This document shows positions 42,142 through 49,998 of a stretch of DNA of 64,000 nucleotides, one piece after another. Source of the stretch: a bacterium. Its GTDB lineage: Bacteria > UBP18 > UBA7526. The notes below the pieces were generated by a model. The model saw only the letters and a list, made by a program, of their open reading frames with translations, was not told the DNA's origin and searched no databases. Location of the stretch: NCBI GenBank assembly GCA_030615855.1, contig JAUWYL010000001.1:124001-188000 (forward strand), read 5' to 3'. Made by a program: the position numbers and the translations under genes. Position 1 is the first letter of the stretch. The number at the start of each line of letters is the position of its first letter.

Positions 42142-43005
42142 ATGATGGGATTAGCCAAGGTCTATAGTAGTGCAGTACTGGGAATAGATGCCTATTCCGT
42201 AGAGGTGGAGGTAGATATTGCCAAAGGACTTCCCTCATTCAATACCGTGGGTCTCCCCGATGTGGCAGTGAAGGAGTCCAAAGACAGGGTGAAGGCAGCA
42301 ATAAAGAACTCAGACTTTAAATTCCCGACAAAGAGAATCACTGTCAACCTTGCTCCGGCGGATGTTAAGAAAGAAGGCTCTTTATTCGATCTACCCATTG
42401 CTTTGGGAATCTTAGCGGCCACTGGGCAGATTGAGAAGGCGGAATTCAAAAAATATGTTATCTTGGGAGAATTATCCCTGGATGGAGGGATACGCTCCAT
42501 CCCTGGTGCCCTGCCCATTGCTCTGGCCGGTCAAAAAGAAGGGAGAGAGGGAATTATTCTTCCTCTGGATAATAGGGCAGAGGCAGCGGTAGTAAAGGGT
42601 CTAAATGTCTATCCTGTGGAGAACCTCTCCCAGACAGTAGATTTCTTAGCGGGAAAGACAGAGATTGAACCCTTCTCCTTAGATTTAGAAGGAGTCTTTG
42701 AGAGAGGGAGAGAATATAAGGTGGATTTTACAGATGTCAAGGGACAGGAACATGCCAAGCGGGCCCTGGAGGTGGCGGCAGCCGGAGGGCACAATGTAAT
42801 CATGATCGGTCCTCCGGGCTCAGGGAAGACCATGCTTGCCCGGAGATTTCCTACCATTCTTCCTGATATGACTCTGGAAGAAGCCCTGGAGACAACAAAG
42901 ATTCATTCCATCGCTGGCCTTGTGCCTCCTCAGACAGCACTCATCGCCACCCGCCCCTTCAGGAGCCCCCATCATACGGCATCAGATATTGCACTGTTAC
43001 AATAG
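42142..43005 (+). pseudogene. comM: comM/YifB 5' part, interrupted by the integrative element
   Basis: Mg-chelatase-like AAA+ ATPase related to the ComM branch-migration helicase. Present are the N-terminal Lon-like fold (GIDAYSVEVEVDIAKGLPSFNTVGLPD) and the Walker A GPPGSGKTML. The gene is intact up to RPFRSPHHTASDI and then runs into element DNA (ALLQ, stop). Host sequence ends in the shared AGATATT at 42984-42990. The 3' part resumes at 61479. Joined, the halves give 1,542 bases, 513 residues plus stop, the normal family length. Start at 42142 or 42145. Confidence 0.92.
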
Positions 43006-43011
43006 GGGGTA
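42971..43011. other. attL: left junction of the element
   Basis: comM sequence runs into AGATATT and then into the element half-site TGCACTGTTACAATAGGGGG. When the element ends are joined, this half-site is the mirror of the half-site at 61448-61473, with CAATA-GA-TATTG in the centre. Confidence 0.75.
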
Positions 43012-43092
43012 AGGTAGAAAAGGTAGAATATCGCATAGAAGCTACATTCTGATGGCGCTTATTGTTACTATATGGTTAGTCAGCACAAAAAC
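43012..43092. repeat. partial boundary repeat R2 at the element's left end
   Basis: AGGTAGAATATCGCATAGAAGCTACATTCTGATGGCGCTTATTG matches the front half of the R repeats. It lacks the terminator hairpin. In the excised circle it would encode the end of the integrase (stop at 43050-43052). Confidence 0.65.
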
Positions 43093-43168
43093 TTGACAAA
43101 ATAGCAAAAGTGTATTATAATATAAATAACAAATAAAACTTGACAAAGTGTAAAAACCGTGATATGTT
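43093..43168 (+). promoter_or_regulatory. two tandem promoters for the prephenate dehydratase-like gene
   Basis: TTGACA-N17-TATAAT (43093-43121) and TTGACA-N17-TATGTT (43140-43168). The leader behind them contains ATAAAACAAGGATTGAAAC, which looks like one end of a CRISPR repeat but occurs only once. Confidence 0.7.
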
Positions 43169-43253
43169 ATAGGCCACGGGAGTAATTTCCAATAAAACAA
43201 GGATTGAAACTAGGAAAATCTACATTAATAATTATGGTAAGTAGAGGAAAAAC

Positions 43254-44111
43254 ATGAGGCGAGATATACTCTATTTTGGTGCCCCTGATAGTTTCACGCA
43301 TATAGCTGCACTGAAAAGATTTGGTCCAAAGTATGACTATAAATCTTACTGGGCTATAGAAAAACTATTTGATGTTATTTTGGCAAATCCTACTAATATA
43401 ATGGTAGTGCCTATTGAAAATAGTACTGGTGGAACAGTTCAACGTACTGCTGACGAATTAGTAAGTGATAAATTCGGAAATAGTGATTTGCGTATTCATG
43501 AACAACTGGAATCAAACATAGTTTTGAATTTAATAGGCCGCGAAAAGAATTTATCAAGTCTTAGAAAGATATACTCACATTCATATGCACTTAGATATTG
43601 TGAAGACTGGTTAAAGGAGACTTTGCCAAACGCAGAAATGATTTTAGTAAATAGTACTTCGGAAGCGGCTATACGTGCAAAAAATAACCGAAAATCTGGT
43701 GCAATTAGTAGCACAAAAGCAGCAAAAACGTATAATTTGAAAATAATAAAAAGGAATATTAGCAAAAACAAAGCAGTTAATGTTACAAAGTTTTATGTTA
43801 TAAAGAAAACAGGTAAGAATATTCTAAAACAAAGCAACAGGACTTCCGTTGCTTTTTCCTTGAAAGATAGAATTGGTGCCCTATGCGATGTCCTTGGGAT
43901 ATTGGCCAATAAAAAAATTAATTTAACTCGAATCATATCTTGTCTCAAATATGACAGTTCAAATAGGAATAAAAAATTAGATAAATATGCATTTCTTATA
44001 GAACTCGAAGGTAATATAGCCCAACAGAAAGTAAAAATAGCTCTTGATGAGTTACAAAGAGCTACCTTGGCTATGCATATTTTAGGTTCCTACCCCACAA
44101 GAAAACTTTAA
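43254..44111 (+). CDS. pheA: prephenate dehydratase-like protein with ACT-like domain
   Basis: Prephenate dehydratase makes phenylpyruvate. Recognisable are FGAPDSFTHIAALKRFG (normally GPxGTFTH), VPIENSTGGTV and STKAAKTYNL; the catalytic TRF motif reads TKF (NVTKFYVI). The C-terminal ACT domain has GALCDVLGILANKKINLTRI but lacks the ESRP phenylalanine-binding motif, so feedback inhibition may be lost. The gene is AT-rich cargo with its own promoters. It may serve a special pathway or be regulatory. Confidence 0.78.
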   Translation: MRRDILYFGAPDSFTHIAALKRFGPKYDYKSYWAIEKLFDVILANPTNIMVVPIENSTGGTVQRTADELVSDKFGNSDLRIHEQLESNIVLNLIGREKNLSSLRKIYSHSYALRYCEDWLKETLPNAEMILVNSTSEAAIRAKNNRKSGAISSTKAAKTYNLKIIKRNISKNKAVNVTKFYVIKKTGKNILKQSNRTSVAFSLKDRIGALCDVLGILANKKINLTRIISCLKYDSSNRNKKLDKYAFLIELEGNIAQQKVKIALDELQRATLAMHILGSYPTRKL

Positions 44112-44251
44112 CTGAAAAACAATAATGTAGATGTGGTTACATCTTGACAGCTTTGGCAAGAATATAAATTTTCTTAAAGATATACCTCTCCAAAAATCAG
44201 AAGCCCCTACTCTTCAGAGGGTTCTTTTTATGCCAAAAATCTTTAATAATC

Positions 44252-44280
44252 CCCGCCAACTCAGGTGGGTTATTTTTTTG
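44252..44280 (+). terminator. terminator after the prephenate dehydratase-like gene
   Basis: CCCGCC pairs with GGTGGG around AACTCA, followed by TTATTTTTTT. Confidence 0.8.
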
Positions 44281-44332
44281 TTGAAATGAAATCTTTTTCA
44301 ATTTACCGACGAAGAAGGCACAGAAAAAAGTC

Positions 44333-44361
44333 TTGACAAATCAAATATCGTAGTTTATACT
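44333..44361 (+). promoter_or_regulatory. promoter of the 44383 gene
   Basis: TTGACA, 17 bases, TATACT, 22 bases before the ATG; AAAGGAGG serves as ribosome-binding site. Confidence 0.85.
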
Positions 44362-44382
44362 ATAATCAAAAGGAGGCAAAAG

Positions 44383-44997
44383 ATGGCTAAGTTGCCGTTT
44401 CCACAATTTCTAAGTCGTTATGGAATCAAACTTCTCTTTACTGCTACTCCGGACGTGGTGCCGGGTACGATCATAGACAAGAGAAAGAAAGGGTTCTTCG
44501 GCATTGGAACCCTTAAACAAGTTCTGGGAGGAGGCCCGGCAAAGTGGGCGACCAAACTTCAACCGGGAAATTTGGTCTATGGCACAATAGAACGGGCTCT
44601 TAGTCTTAAAGGCAAAGCGAGCCTAAACGAGTTCGGTGTGGCAATCAGCGGTGGTCTCAGACGCGCACGGTCTGTTACTTTTGAAATCACGGGCGTCAAA
44701 GTTCGAACATTCAAAACGCAGAGTATGATTACGATATCACCTGCACTCCACAAGCTTCGCAAGTCGAACAAGCAACTTTGGAAAATGGTAAATAATAATT
44801 GGATTGCGGATTATGTTTATTATGCCAGCGAAGCAACGGTGAAGTTCTTCGTTAACGGGGGAGTGAACCTCAAAGCGGATATCCAGAATCGTTTGAAAGT
44901 GTCGGGAGAGGCAGGGGTTCAATGGAAATCCAATCGCAGCTTCACGATAACAAATAACCAAGAAGTACCTTTCGGTTTTAGCGGCTGGAAAGTTTAA
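44383..44997 (+). CDS. uncharacterised beta-rich protein, weakly gasdermin-like
   Basis: A 204-residue protein with no signal peptide. The layout recalls bacterial gasdermins. An N-terminal FLSRYGIKLLFTATPDVVPGTIID resembles their L..xGY.lvplP...v.P...l opening. GGLRRARSVTFEITGVKV resembles the a..l.F.f.dV strand. The end YVYYASEATVKFFVNGG...VPFGFSGWKV resembles l.VvTevL.s..l.v...plaFaf.a. Bacterial gasdermins form membrane pores after cleavage by an associated protease. No protease gene is next to it, so the reading is tentative. Confidence 0.35.
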   Translation: MAKLPFPQFLSRYGIKLLFTATPDVVPGTIIDKRKKGFFGIGTLKQVLGGGPAKWATKLQPGNLVYGTIERALSLKGKASLNEFGVAISGGLRRARSVTFEITGVKVRTFKTQSMITISPALHKLRKSNKQLWKMVNNNWIADYVYYASEATVKFFVNGGVNLKADIQNRLKVSGEAGVQWKSNRSFTITNNQEVPFGFSGWKV

Positions 44998-45023
44998 GGT
45001 TGGTTGCACACCTTATCGTCATT

Positions 45024-45068
45024 CGTTTGTCGGTTACGGTTTTTGACGAACTACGTAACCCCTAAACG
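45024..45068 (+). other. stem-loop after the gasdermin-like gene
   Basis: CGTTT/AAACG outside and GGTTACG/CGTAACC inside, with three-base internal loops on both sides. It lies 27 bases after the stop and ahead of the R3 terminator. Confidence 0.6.
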
Positions 45069-45091
45069 AAACGGGCGTCCTGACCGTATTG

Positions 45092-45160
45092 CGTATAACG
45101 AGCAATGCAGGAGCCTTTAATGGCTCCTCTTTTTTTGTTTTAGAAGCAGGGCGAAGGAGA
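45092..45160 (+). terminator. boundary repeat R3 with terminator
   Basis: AGGAGCC pairs perfectly with GGCTCCT (45109-45128), followed by CTTTTTTTGTTTTAGAAG. The hairpin and tail are the same as in R4 and R6; the front half is diverged (TATTGCGTATAACGAGCAATGC). Confidence 0.8.
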
Positions 45161-45170
45161 GATAAAAGGC

Positions 45171-45199
45171 TTGTTACACTTCCCTGAGTATGCTACAAT
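45171..45199 (+). promoter_or_regulatory. promoter of the SPL-like radical SAM gene
   Basis: TTGTTA, 17 bases, TACAAT with TGC before the -10. Confidence 0.65.
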
Positions 45200-45244
45200 G
45201 TAATTAACATCACGAACGAAAATCCACCTGAGAACGGAGGACTA

Positions 45245-45925
45245 ATGACTCGAGTAATGAACAAGCAAAAAAAGATCGATGCATATAATTTTCCTTATAC
45301 TTTTAATCCTTATACTGGATGCCCCTATTGCTGTCACTACTGCTACACCATTAAATCTGCTCTCTGGAGTGCACGATTGAAAAACTGGGGAATAAAACCT
45401 AATATAGCAAAACCGAAACTTGGTGTAGTTCAGAAACTGCAGCGTGATTTACAGGACCTAAAGAATATACAAACCAGATATAAAGAAGTCCAGATAGGAA
45501 ATTTCTTTGATCCCTATCCTCCAATAGAACCTAAATTAAAAATTACCAGACAATGTTTGGATGTATTTCGACAATATCCAGACTGGAAAGTCCATCTAGA
45601 AACCAAGTCTCCTCTCATCTTGAATGATATGGACATCATTAAGCAGATGCCGCGTTTTGAAGCGGAAATTACAATCACCACGCTCACACACGATAAGCAA
45701 TTTGAGCCGAATGCTCCATCTACAAAAGAACGATTCAACTTAATCAAAGAGCTAAATAATAATGGAATATTTACAAGGGTTATGATTATGCCTATCCTGG
45801 AAGGATATACCGATGTAAGGGCGATAATACAAAAAGCCACTAGATATGGAGCTAAATCATGGAAATCCAAAGAATTACATTACTTTACTATTAAAGATTT
45901 AAAAACTAGATATAATATTAAGTGA
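45245..45925 (+). CDS. SPL-family radical SAM protein, short
   Basis: The cluster motif CPYCCHYC gives Cys26, Cys30 and Cys33 (CX3CX2C), preceded by FNPYTGC as in spore-photoproduct-lyase-like proteins (SplB family). IGNFFDPYPPIEPKLKITRQCLDVF and LETKSPLILNDMDI also fit. At 226 residues it is 60-100 shorter than relatives and stops soon after MPILEGYTDVR, so the C-terminus may be lost. Its role in an element could be DNA repair, but these proteins are chemically undefined. Confidence 0.7.
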   Translation: MTRVMNKQKKIDAYNFPYTFNPYTGCPYCCHYCYTIKSALWSARLKNWGIKPNIAKPKLGVVQKLQRDLQDLKNIQTRYKEVQIGNFFDPYPPIEPKLKITRQCLDVFRQYPDWKVHLETKSPLILNDMDIIKQMPRFEAEITITTLTHDKQFEPNAPSTKERFNLIKELNNNGIFTRVMIMPILEGYTDVRAIIQKATRYGAKSWKSKELHYFTIKDLKTRYNIK

Positions 45926-45975
45926 TAAGAGTGACGAAGAAAAAAAGCTAAAGGAAATTACACCTGAAATAAATA

Positions 45976-46010
45976 AAAAAAGCAGGAGCTATTTTGCCCC
46001 TGCTTTTTTA
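45976..46010. terminator. bidirectional terminator between the convergent SPL and XRE genes
   Basis: AAAAAAGCAGG pairs with CCTGCTTTTTT around AGCTATTTTGCC; T runs on both strands. Confidence 0.85.
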
Positions 46011-46024
46011 TTGCCTGGATAAAT

Positions 46025-46333
46025 CTATTTGAAAATGATAGATACGATTTTAGAAAGCTTCTCTATATCTTTGGTTGATTTGTTCTTAAGAAGTTTGACT
46101 ATTTCATTTCTCGCTTGCTCTTTTTTATTCGTAAAAAGTTCACTGATATCAACCTTTAGACCTTTGGCTATTTTCTCAATATTCTTAAGAGAGGGATTAC
46201 ACTGCCCTCTTTCTATTAATCCAATATGAGTATAGTGTAAATTAGCCCTTTCCCCGAGTTCCTCCTGTGATAACTTTCGCTCCTTCCTTAAATCCCTTAC
46301 CCTATTCCCGAAAATACGATATAGATTACTCAT
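46025..46333 (-). CDS. XRE-family HTH regulator
   Basis: The first 70 residues are a cro/C1-type helix-turn-helix (FGNRVRDLRKERKLSQEELGERANLHYTHIGLIERGQCNPSLKNIEKIAKGLKVDISELF). A 30-residue helical tail follows. It is transcribed away from the 46467 gene, so it may control that promoter or its own. Confidence 0.88.
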   Translation of the reverse strand: MSNLYRIFGNRVRDLRKERKLSQEELGERANLHYTHIGLIERGQCNPSLKNIEKIAKGLKVDISELFTNKKEQARNEIVKLLKNKSTKDIEKLSKIVSIIFK

Positions 46334-46405
46334 TTTTCACCTTCCTTCAACATTATTTTAAAGGTAAAAGGCGAGAATAACCACAGAATAAATTATTTAT
46401 TTTTC

Positions 46406-46434
46406 TTGATTTTAATGAAGATACATAGTATAAT
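46406..46434 (+). promoter_or_regulatory. promoter of the repeat-protein module
   Basis: TTGATT, 17 bases, TATAAT, 32 bases before the ATG at 46467. Confidence 0.75.
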
Positions 46435-46466
46435 AAAAGTAATTGTATTATATGAGGAGGGACACA

Positions 46467-48005
46467 ATGAAAAAGACTATTCTTTTAATAACAGCGTTGA
46501 TTCTAATCTTCTCGTTATGCAGAACTGGCGACTCCTACGCAGTCAGCGATAAAAAATTGGCAAAACTTGCCAAGAAAGCAGGAGGGACAATTACTGAAGC
46601 ACAAGAATCTCTTACCCGATGGAAGACCGCTGACCTTATTGTACCTCCCGAAGCTGAGAAAATCCTGGAAAAAGCTCGTAAGGCCCATAAGGCGGGTAGC
46701 TACAAAGAGGCTCGTAAGCTGGCCGAAGAGTCTCTTAAAACTAGTAGCGATAAAGGAGCATGGAAACTTGCCCAGAAGACGAAAGAAATAATCACTCAGG
46801 CACAGGGCTACATTAACCTCTGGGAAAAGGAAGACCTTACTCCTCCACCCCAAGCCAAGGAAATTTTGAAGAAAGCCAAAGCAGCTTACCAGTCATACAA
46901 TAATGAAGAGGCTTGCCAGCTCGCCAGCCAATCCCTTAAAATAACCACCGATGAAGGACTGAAAAAAGAGGCCCGGAAAGCAAGGGGGGCAATTACTGAA
47001 GCAGAAGCCAGTATCACCAGATGTGAATCTGCAGGATACACTGTTCCTCAAGCCAAAGAGATCCTGAGAAAAGCTCGCCAAGCAAATGAAGCGTGTAATT
47101 ATAAAGAAGCACGTAAGTTAGCTAAAAACTCTCTCGAAGTAAGTAGCAAAAAAAAGATAGCCGGGCCCGCTGAAATTAAACCTAAAAAGGTAGAGAAAAC
47201 AATTAAAAAGGTAGAAAAAAAGATCTCCAAGTGGGAATCTGAAATACAAATTCCTATTCCCCAAGCAAAAAAATTTATAGAAGAAGCTAACACGTTCTAC
47301 CAGTCAGGTAATTATAAAGAGGCGCGCAATCTGGCCGGAAAAGCATATAATTCCTGGCAGCATGCGGTGATGGCAGAAAGGTATATCAAAGGAATGGAAG
47401 CCCACGCTACCAAATGGGAGTCTGCGGGCTACGATGTTCCCCTCACGAAGAAAATTCTTCGTGAGGCTCGCCAAGCACAAAAAGATGGAGAACAAGAAAA
47501 AGCCCACCATTTAGGTGCAACAGCTGTCATTGTACTAAAACGAGAAGTAGCAGGAAGCTTTGAACCAAAAATAGAATTTCAGATTAATCCCCAGCATGGC
47601 TTGACCAAGTACAAAAAAATCGTTGTTTTAAAGATTGGTGATGCACCTCAAACCTTAGGTTCCGGGGAAATAGTGACAAACCTCGTATCCCATACTCTGG
47701 CAAAAAGAAAATATCAGATAGTGCAAAATAAAGAAGAGGCTGATGCCATCATCTCTGGATCCCTAACCCGGTATGAGGCCCAAGAATCTAGTTATCGCCT
47801 GCATTCAAAAGCCTTCATTTACAAATCCCGCGTAGAATCCTACTTCCTCGCCACCGTAGAGTTAACACTTAATATGAAAGATGCTAAAACGAACACTACT
47901 GTTTGGCAAGTTAAGGGTAAACAAGAGATGGCTTCTAAAGAAATAAAACCCGTAGCCCAATCAGTCATTAACGCCATCTTAGACCAGGTTCCGCAGAGTA
48001 AGTAA
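46467..48005 (+). CDS. exported protein with five ~60-residue helical repeats and a CsgG/LptE-like C-terminal domain
   Basis: GAGGAGG and the ATG at 46467 define the start. A signal peptide ends near GDSYA. Five TPR-like repeats follow (consensus: ITEA...I..WE.A....P.AKEILEKAR.A...GNYKEARKLA..SL). The last 150 residues (YKKIVVLKIGDAPQTLGSGEIVTNLVSHTLAKRKYQIVQNKEEADAIISGSL, then LTLNMKDAKTNTTVWQVKGKQE) resemble the CsgG/LptE-type lipoprotein fold that finds or assembles outer-membrane components. A paralogue with one repeat follows. Confidence 0.7.
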   Translation: MKKTILLITALILIFSLCRTGDSYAVSDKKLAKLAKKAGGTITEAQESLTRWKTADLIVPPEAEKILEKARKAHKAGSYKEARKLAEESLKTSSDKGAWKLAQKTKEIITQAQGYINLWEKEDLTPPPQAKEILKKAKAAYQSYNNEEACQLASQSLKITTDEGLKKEARKARGAITEAEASITRCESAGYTVPQAKEILRKARQANEACNYKEARKLAKNSLEVSSKKKIAGPAEIKPKKVEKTIKKVEKKISKWESEIQIPIPQAKKFIEEANTFYQSGNYKEARNLAGKAYNSWQHAVMAERYIKGMEAHATKWESAGYDVPLTKKILREARQAQKDGEQEKAHHLGATAVIVLKREVAGSFEPKIEFQINPQHGLTKYKKIVVLKIGDAPQTLGSGEIVTNLVSHTLAKRKYQIVQNKEEADAIISGSLTRYEAQESSYRLHSKAFIYKSRVESYFLATVELTLNMKDAKTNTTVWQVKGKQEMASKEIKPVAQSVINAILDQVPQSK

Positions 48006-48021
48006 TAAGGAGGTAAGGGCA

Positions 48022-49041
48022 ATGAAAAAGGTTTCTTTTGTAATAGTAACGGGGCTAATGCTACTATTCTTGTTATATGGAACTAGCGAGTCCTGCACAG
48101 CTAACGCCCAGCAAGCATATCTAGAAATTACCGGAGCTCGGATGATGATTGCCAAGAAAGAATCTCAAGGGTATGCTGTTCCTGGAGCAAAGAAGATCCT
48201 GGAAAAAGCCCGACGGGCTTATCAAGACGGTAAATATAAAAAAACCCGAAAACTGGTAGAGAAAGCCCTTGACATACTACGCAAAGAAACAGCGCCTAAA
48301 AAATCTCTGGGCCGAAAGATAGCAGAAAAGACTATCACTGGCGATACTCACATAGGAATACTAACTCGAACACTTACTACCGGTTCTAAACATACTACGA
48401 TAAAAGACAAAATAGACGAGGTGAGAGTGAGGCATGAACCCTTAGTAGAAGTTCGCCAAGAAAAACCAGGGGTCAATCTGGCTGAATACCAAAAGATAGC
48501 TGTCTTAAAATTTAAGGACGCTCCTGGAACCCCGGGTTCGGGAAGCATAGTGGCTGATCTGGTAGCAAAAGAGTTAGCAGAAAGAAAGCATAATGTCGTT
48601 GGCCCAGAAGAGCTAGAGAGGGCAGCCAGGGAAGAGAAGGACAAAGAACCAGAAATAGGCAAAGAGGTCCCAGCCTTTACTATTAGCCGGTCCGATGTCG
48701 TTGTTTCGGGGAATTTACCGGATGAAATGGTTGATTCAATATTGGCCGAGATACAAGAAGACGCTAAGCGAAAAAAAGAACGGGTTGAGGACCTAAGCTA
48801 CTCCCAGATAAAGGAAGTGTTTGGCGCTGATGTTGTTATTACGGGAATTGTTTACAAGTATGCGTCTGCAGATACAGGAGGCGTAGTCAATGTAACGATT
48901 AAAATAATTGACATTAAAGCTGACGACATTATCTGGGAGGGCAATGGAGTATACACTCCTTCGGAGAAAGATGCTTCTTCTATAACCCAGGCGGTTGTCA
49001 AGGCCATTCTGGATGCAGTTTCACAGGAGGAGACTCAATAA
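48022..49041 (+). CDS. exported paralogue with one helical repeat and a CsgG-like domain
   Basis: AAGGAGG precedes the ATG; the signal peptide is VSFVIVTGLMLLFLLYGTSESC, possibly a lipoprotein. One copy of the repeat (IAKKESQGYAVPGAKKILEKARRAYQDGKYKKTRKLVEKAL) leads to YQKIAVLKFKDAPGTPGSGSIVADLVAKELAERKHNVVGPEELERA...VVITGIVYKY...DIIWEGNGVYTPSEKDASSITQAVVKAIL. This is a clear CsgG-like nucleotide-fold domain. It probably acts with its neighbour in the envelope. Confidence 0.72.
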   Translation: MKKVSFVIVTGLMLLFLLYGTSESCTANAQQAYLEITGARMMIAKKESQGYAVPGAKKILEKARRAYQDGKYKKTRKLVEKALDILRKETAPKKSLGRKIAEKTITGDTHIGILTRTLTTGSKHTTIKDKIDEVRVRHEPLVEVRQEKPGVNLAEYQKIAVLKFKDAPGTPGSGSIVADLVAKELAERKHNVVGPEELERAAREEKDKEPEIGKEVPAFTISRSDVVVSGNLPDEMVDSILAEIQEDAKRKKERVEDLSYSQIKEVFGADVVITGIVYKYASADTGGVVNVTIKIIDIKADDIIWEGNGVYTPSEKDASSITQAVVKAILDAVSQEETQ

Positions 49042-49153
49042 TAGAAACTCCCCTATAGTTTATCCCACCATCACGAACAAAGGTTCGGATAAAAAGAATT
49101 CAGGTCGCCTAAAAGAAAACGGCTAAATAAACTTTTGGAAGGAAGGAGGCAGT

Positions 49154-49870
49154 ATGAGAAAGATTCTTTTGTTAGTGGTTTGTTCGCTGGCTATCTTTTT
49201 AGTGGGATGCCAAACTTTCGACCGCTGGTTAGCTCCTTCAAAACCAGTGGTGAAAATAGTAAAAATTACTAGTAATCCTAGTGGGGCTACAATTTATATA
49301 GACAAAAAGTACAACGGAACTATGAAATGTGGAGTTACCCCATTAACATTTTATCTAAAGTTCGTTGGGGAACTTCGTGGGGGAGAATTTACAAAACCTG
49401 GCGTTTGGCTCAAAGACCAAGGAGACCAAAAGAACTTTGGATGGCTCAAAAGAACACATCCTCAGGGGTATGAGTTTGAGGTTACGGTAAAAAAAATAAG
49501 ATACAAAGAGGGGAAAATAAGAATAGACCTCGAACCACGCGACAAGACAGACTACCATATTGACCTAGAAGAAATAGAGACTATTTCTGTAGATGAGGTA
49601 GGTAAACATATAGGAGAGACGAAGATCGTAAGATGCCGGATAGTCTATACCGATAATGTAAGGGGGCGAGTATTTCTATTTACGGGCAAAGATTATAGGA
49701 AAGACTTTGCGGTAGAGATCTACTATCTGAGTAACTTTTCTTTCAACCCCGCTGCTTACTATCTGGGAAAGGAAATCGAGGTTCTGGGGCTTATACAAGG
49801 GGGCTGGCGCGAGGGCTTGCCCCCGTTTATCAGTGTTACCAGTCCCGACGAAATAAGAGTGATAGAGTAG
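49154..49870 (+). CDS. PEGA-domain lipoprotein with a C-terminal OB-like fold
   Basis: Lipobox FLVGC (Cys19). Residues 33-75 are a PEGA domain (VKIVKITSNPSGATIYIDKKYNGTMKCGVTPLTF), a surface-associated beta domain. The C-terminal half (VGKHIGETKIVRCRIVYTDNVRGRVFLFTGKDYRKDFAVEIYYL...GKEIEVLGLIQ...ISVTSPDEIRVIE) looks like the OB folds of the nuclease protein at 35118. It closes the three-gene envelope module. Surface attachment is likely; partners unknown. Confidence 0.68.
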   Translation: MRKILLLVVCSLAIFLVGCQTFDRWLAPSKPVVKIVKITSNPSGATIYIDKKYNGTMKCGVTPLTFYLKFVGELRGGEFTKPGVWLKDQGDQKNFGWLKRTHPQGYEFEVTVKKIRYKEGKIRIDLEPRDKTDYHIDLEEIETISVDEVGKHIGETKIVRCRIVYTDNVRGRVFLFTGKDYRKDFAVEIYYLSNFSFNPAAYYLGKEIEVLGLIQGGWREGLPPFISVTSPDEIRVIE

Positions 49871-49898
49871 AAAAGAAAAAGGGGGATTTTAGGAAAGA

Positions 49899-49975
49899 AT
49901 AGAATATCGGGTAGAAGTTATGTTATAATGTTCACCGCAGGAGTCTTAAAAGGCTCCTCTTTTTTTGTTTTAGAA
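49899..49975 (+). terminator. boundary repeat R4 with terminator
   Basis: ATAGAATATCGGGTAGAAGT, TATGTTATAATG, then AGGAGTC-TTAAAA-GGCTCCT (49939-49958) and CTTTTTTTGTTTTAG. It ends the lipoprotein module and is nearly identical to R6 at 55957. Confidence 0.85.
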
Positions 49976-49993
49976 GAGGGGAAGAGATATCTA
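49965..49993 (+). promoter_or_regulatory. promoter of the large structured RNA
   Basis: TTGTTT (the tail of R4), 17 bases, TATCTA. The predicted start is near 50000, exactly where the first strand of the closing stem begins. Confidence 0.55.
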
Positions 49994-49998
49994 AAAAC

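Noticed and set aside
42192-42518. Long minus-strand frames opposite comM and other host genes
   Set aside because: They mirror the codon pattern of strongly supported genes on the other strand and have no start signals.
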